Assembly: GCA_903904755.1 (NCBI GenBank)
Contig: CAIVDV010000060.1
Coordinates: 1 to 35,903 of the forward strand
Reading direction: 5' to 3'
DNA length: 35,903 bases
Origin: an uncultured Acidobacteriaceae bacterium
Lineage (GTDB): Bacteria; Acidobacteriota; Terriglobia; Terriglobales; Acidobacteriaceae
Shown here piece by piece: positions 32,672 to 35,903 of the stretch; the stretch's first letter is position 1, and each line of letters starts with the position of its first letter. The notes under the pieces were generated by a model. That model was given only the letters and a program-made list of their open reading frames with translations. It had not been told where the DNA came from and did not search any database. A program made the position numbers and the translations under genes.

Positions 32672-33424
32672 TTATCCGCCCATGAACATTCCGCCGTTCA
32701 CATCCAGAACATGCCCGGTAATGTAACCCGCGCCTTCTGACGCCAGAAACACCACCGACGCCGCAATCTCCGCATCCGAGCCCGCCCGCCCCAGCGGAAT
32801 CTGCGTCATCATCGCCGCGCGCACCTTGTCGTCCAGTACCGCCGTCATCTGCGTCTCGATGTACCCCGGCGCAATCGCATTCACCGTAATCCCGCGCGAT
32901 GCCACTTCCCGCGCCAGCGACCGAGTCACTCCCAGCATCCCCGCCTTGCTCGCGGCATAGTTCACCTGGCCCGCCTGTCCCGTGCGCCCCACCACCGACG
33001 AAATGTTGATGATCCGGCCCCACCGGTTCTTCATCATCGGCCGTATCAGCGCCTGCGTCAGCAGAAACGTCCCCGTCAGGTTCGTGTTGATCACGTCATC
33101 CCAGTCCGCCTTTTTCATCATCATCACCAGGCCATCCTTGGTAATGCCGGCGTTGTTCACCAGGATCTCAACCTTGCCAAACCGCTCCACAATCGCTTTC
33201 GCCCCGGCCTTGATCGACTCTTCGCTCGCCACGTCCAGCGCAAATGTCTCGGCCACGCCGCCCGCAGCCTCAATCTCGGCCTTCACTTCGGCCAGCTTCG
33301 CTTCATTCCGCGCCGCCAGCGCCACCGTCGCGCCCTCTTCGGCCAGCGCCAGTGCACATGCCCGGCCAATTCCCTGCGATGCGCCCGTTACCAGCGCAAT
33401 CCGTCCCTTCAGCTTCGTCTCCAT
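32672..33424 (-). CDS. fabG: 3-oxoacyl-[acyl-carrier-protein] reductase FabG
   Basis: FabG reduces 3-oxoacyl-ACP with NADPH in fatty-acid elongation. The 250-residue protein is a classical short-chain dehydrogenase: TGASQGIG (13-20) binds the cofactor, NNAG is at 90-93, and the catalytic set is N115, S143, Y156 and K160, in line with N110, S138, Y151 and K155 of E. coli FabG. The ending ITGHVLDVNGGMFM is FabG-like. The ATG at 33424 (METKLKGR) is chosen because GAAAGG lies 6 bases upstream; an ATG at 33430 is nearly as good. No other fab genes or acpP are nearby, so it could be a paralogue with another substrate, but sequence features favour FabG. Confidence 0.92.
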   Translation of the reverse strand: METKLKGRIALVTGASQGIGRACALALAEEGATVALAARNEAKLAEVKAEIEAAGGVAETFALDVASEESIKAGAKAIVERFGKVEILVNNAGITKDGLVMMMKKADWDDVINTNLTGTFLLTQALIRPMMKNRWGRIINISSVVGRTGQAGQVNYAASKAGMLGVTRSLAREVASRGITVNAIAPGYIETQMTAVLDDKVRAAMMTQIPLGRAGSDAEIAASVVFLASEGAGYITGHVLDVNGGMFMGG

Positions 33425-33516
33425 ATGCATCCTTTCGCGCGCCACAGTTCCCGGCGGGGCTCTCCCCCACCGCCGCAGCTTCCCTCAAACATCATATTGG
33501 AACCGCCGTCCCCGCC

Positions 33517-34329
33517 CTACCGCCTGTACTGCGCCGTCGCCACCGCTGCCTCCGGCCGCAGCACCCCCGCCTCCACAAACTTCGCTGACCATAGATACAC
33601 CACCATCCGCCGCGAATAATGCAGCAGTGGCTCCGTATCCGGCAACCGCAACCCCACCGCCGCTGCCAAATCATTCTGCTCAATCTCGGCTTCCGCGTCT
33701 TCCAGCGGCCACGGAATATGGTGGATATCCGTTCGCATCAGCCGCCCCAGCGGGTCCCGATTAAACAGGCAATACCGCTCCGTCAAAAAGTATTCAATTG
33801 TCCCCGGCCGGCTCTGAATCAACCGGTGGCTCGGCCCCAGCCCCCGATACCGCGCGCTGAACCGTACCGGCCGGCTCGACAGCAGCCGCGAGCTGTAAAA
33901 CGAAAACTCCCGCTCTCCCCTGGGCTCCATCCGCATCTGCGCCCAGTGGTATGGCAGTTGATACAGCCCCCGCGCCACGCCCACCGCCATCAGGCTGTTC
34001 GCGTCCAGGCTCAGGAAGTAAACCCCCGGCACACCCGTCCGAACATCCCGCACATACGTGCGCAGATTCAGCTCCGCAAAGACCCGCGCTCCCGGCACCG
34101 GCGGCAGCCATCGCAATCGCACCCGGTCCATCCAGAAAGGAACAACCCCCAGCCACGCCGAACCCTGAAACGTATCCGGCTCCAACCCCGCCGGCAGCAG
34201 CGCCGCTATCGCGCTCCGCTGCATCGGCCAGTGCGCAAACAGCAGGTCATTCCACCGCTGAGCCAATGCCCACCGCCCGCTGGGCAACTGCCAGGGCCGA
34301 TGCGACGTCTTGGAAAAATGCTGGGTCAT
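33517..34329 (-). CDS. DUF2071 family protein (YqjF-like)
   Basis: The product of about 270 residues matches the DUF2071/YqjF family: WNDLLFAHWPM, LLPAGLEPDTFQGSAWLGVV, PFWMDRVRLRWLPPVPG, FAELNLRTYVRD and GVYFLSLDANS are the recurrent blocks. The family has an acetoacetate-decarboxylase-like fold but no proven activity. The ATG at 34329 (MTQHFSKTSHRPW) is chosen because homology begins soon after; an upstream start at 34434 would overlap the divergent promoter region. It is followed by fabG (92 bases) and the EAL-HDOD gene on the same strand. No signal peptide or membrane segment is seen. Confidence 0.85.
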   Translation of the reverse strand: MTQHFSKTSHRPWQLPSGRWALAQRWNDLLFAHWPMQRSAIAALLPAGLEPDTFQGSAWLGVVPFWMDRVRLRWLPPVPGARVFAELNLRTYVRDVRTGVPGVYFLSLDANSLMAVGVARGLYQLPYHWAQMRMEPRGEREFSFYSSRLLSSRPVRFSARYRGLGPSHRLIQSRPGTIEYFLTERYCLFNRDPLGRLMRTDIHHIPWPLEDAEAEIEQNDLAAAVGLRLPDTEPLLHYSRRMVVYLWSAKFVEAGVLRPEAAVATAQYRR

Positions 34330-34461
34330 GGGCGCACACGTCAGGGGAATCCTATGTCGCAGGTACCAATGCAATTCTAGCTGAATCGCCCCACTTCGCA
34401 GAACAATTCCTCCACATTCCAACCGGGGGTCCATGCCGTATCCTTTTCCCCAGGGATTGCC

Positions 34462-35903
34462 ATGCCAAATCAGCCAGACTCACCCGCCACCTCCGCCTCC
34501 AACGCCCGCAATCAAACCGACGTCTTTGCCGTACACGGCGCTGACCCTGAGGTGCTGGCCTACGCCATGGCCAAGTACTCCCGCTCCGCCCTGTCCATGC
34601 GCCAGTCCCTCAAGGAAATCAGCGCCCAGCGGGCCGAGCAGTTCCTCAACACCTTCTACTTCCAGTACGGCCACCGCTCCATCGCCGACCTCGCCCACGT
34701 CGCCTTCGCCATCGAGCGCCTCTCCCTCCTCGCCGCCATCGTCCTCGTCGACGAGCAGCGATGGGACGGCCAGGAGCGCTCCACCCGCTACCAGGACTTC
34801 CTCAAATCCGGCTGGTATCTCCCCGATTTCGGCCCCGATTCAGCCTCTGAATCCCTCTACAAATCCACCGTCGACAACCTCTTCGCCGCCTATGCCGGCA
34901 CCAGCGCCGCCGTCCTTGAGGCCCTCAAGCAGCGCATCGCCTGCCCCGCCGAAATGAAGCCCGAGGCCTGGGAGCGCACCCTCAAGGCACGCGCCTTTGA
35001 CGTCGCCCGCTACCTCCTTCCCCTCGCCACCAACACCTCCCTCGGCCAAATCGTCAACGCCCGCACCCTTGAAACCCAGGTCGCCCGCCTCCTCACCTCG
35101 CCCATCGCTGAAATCCGCGACCTCGGCATCCGCCTCCGCGATGCCGCCACCGGCCCCGCCTGGAACCTCCACGCCGACCAGCTCTCTTCCCTCCAGTCCA
35201 AAGTCGCCGCCCTCAGCCCCGAACTTGGGCTGGAGGCCGCCCAACTCCTCACCCGCCCGGTCCACGCCGCTCCCACCCTGGTCAAATACGCCCAGCCCAA
35301 CGCCTACGAGTCCACCACCCGCGCCGAGCTCACCCAGGCCGCCCAGCAACTTCTCGCTGCCCACCCCATCGCCCCAGCCCCCGTCGTCGATCTCGTCGAG
35401 CGCACCGAGTCCCTCGAAGTCGAGCTTGCAGCCACCCTCCTCTACTCCGCCAACCACCACAGCTACCGCCAGATCCGCGACATCGTCGCTGCCTTGCCCG
35501 CCGCCCAGGTCTCTGAAATCATTGACCTCGGCCTCCGCCACCGCAGCCGCCACGACGAAGCCCTCCGCGCCTTCCACGCCGGCCAGGGCCTCCGCTTCGA
35601 CATCCTCATGGATATTGGCGGCTTCCGCGACATGCACCGCCACCGCCGCTGCACCCAGATCATCCAGGACTTCACCCCCCTCCACGGCTACGAAACCCCG
35701 GAGTCCGGCGACGCTGCCGGCCTCGCCGAAGCCGGCATCCTCCCGGCCTATCAGGCCGCTGTCGAATCCGCCTTCGCCGCCTCCCGCGCCATCGCCGCCG
35801 GCACCGCGCCTGAGGCTGCCCAGAACGCCCTCTACCTCCTGCCCCTCGCCACCCGCATCCGCTCCCTCTTCAAAATGGACTTCGCCGAAGCCCAGTACAT
35901 CTC
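34462..35903 (+). CDS. Tandem ThyX-like FAD-dependent thymidylate synthase homologue, cut at window edge
   Basis: The frame is open from the ATG at 34462 to the right edge (480 residues), so the 3' end is missing. Two ThyX-like halves are visible. In the first, FYFQYGHRSIADLAHVAFAI (65-84) matches the ThyX start, but where the signature RHR normally lies the sequence reads DEQRWDGQERSTRY (97-110), keeping only the S-x-R-Y end; LLPLATNTSLGQIVNAR (185-201) matches the usual C-terminal block. The second half carries RHRRCTQIIQDF (393-404), and LYLLPLATRIRSLFKMDF near the edge. ThyX makes dTMP from dUMP with FAD and folate and is normally a 220-300-residue tetramer. Whether this double protein makes dTMP is not clear; it may be a paralogue. 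Confidence 0.85.
   Translation, partial: MPNQPDSPATSASNARNQTDVFAVHGADPEVLAYAMAKYSRSALSMRQSLKEISAQRAEQFLNTFYFQYGHRSIADLAHVAFAIERLSLLAAIVLVDEQRWDGQERSTRYQDFLKSGWYLPDFGPDSASESLYKSTVDNLFAAYAGTSAAVLEALKQRIACPAEMKPEAWERTLKARAFDVARYLLPLATNTSLGQIVNARTLETQVARLLTSPIAEIRDLGIRLRDAATGPAWNLHADQLSSLQSKVAALSPELGLEAAQLLTRPVHAAPTLVKYAQPNAYESTTRAELTQAAQQLLAAHPIAPAPVVDLVERTESLEVELAATLLYSANHHSYRQIRDIVAALPAAQVSEIIDLGLRHRSRHDEALRAFHAGQGLRFDILMDIGGFRDMHRHRRCTQIIQDFTPLHGYETPESGDAAGLAEAGILPAYQAAVESAFAASRAIAAGTAPEAAQNALYLLPLATRIRSLFKMDFAEAQYI

Noticed and set aside
32601-33023. N-terminal extension of the EAL-HDOD protein to 564 residues
   Set aside because: The added part overlaps fabG out of frame and has no domain; the ATG at 32600 has its own ribosome binding site.

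Overview
The window looks like chromosomal DNA of an Acidobacteriota species, most likely class Terriglobia (the Terriglobus/Granulicella/Edaphobacter group). This is inferred from high GC content, two very large Oar-like TonB-dependent receptors with an N-terminal carboxypeptidase-regulatory domain, a large Asp-box beta-propeller protein, several glycoside hydrolases, and the general gene make-up. No phage, plasmid, transposase or CRISPR genes were seen. The plus strand is C-rich and G-poor throughout, whichever way the genes point, so the whole window seems to lie on one replication arm with the minus strand as the leading strand.

Layout. 1-359 is a non-coding leader with inverted and direct repeats. 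360-6665 holds an exported Asp-box propeller protein and a first Oar-like receptor. 6753-7573 holds an S4-domain RNA-binding protein and a convergent small GntR (YtrA-type) regulator. 7943-11494 is a second, larger Oar-like receptor. A short nested inverted repeat that may be a MITE and a rho-independent terminator follow. 11677-15624 (minus) is a three-gene run in transcription order: an exported gluzincin-type peptidase with TPR-like repeats, nadD, and rsfS. The rsfS product carries a histone H1-like Lys/Ala/Pro tail of about 260 residues. 15689-19974 (minus) holds a GH57/DUF3536 enzyme, an AlkA-type DNA glycosylase and a DODA-type dioxygenase.

20201-25753 holds a MerR regulator, tRNA-Thr(CGT) with its promoter and terminator, a Tat-exported GH1 enzyme (minus), a MerR-HTH/TPR fusion protein, moaC and a GH27 alpha-galactosidase. 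25795-30251 (minus) holds a membrane GT87-type mannosyltransferase-like protein with a GT2 glycosyltransferase upstream, then a two-gene ergothioneine cassette in which egtB and egtD overlap by 4 bp. 30415-31200 is an exported DUF5666-like protein. 31329-34329 (minus) is a run of DUF2071 protein, fabG and an EAL-HDOD signalling protein. 34462 to the right edge is a tandem ThyX-like protein, cut by the window.

Functionally the window mixes housekeeping (NadD, RsfS, FabG, MoaC, tRNA-Thr, Hsp15-like) with outer-membrane uptake and polysaccharide use (two receptors, GH57, GH1, GH27) and redox protection (EgtB/EgtD). The points most worth a second look are the RsfS/histone-like fusion with a possible internal start, the degenerate first half of the tandem ThyX-like protein, the MerR-TPR fusion, the nested inverted repeat after the second receptor, and an AACCGTT word upstream of all three glycoside hydrolase genes. 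All assignments come from reading the sequence; no database search was possible.
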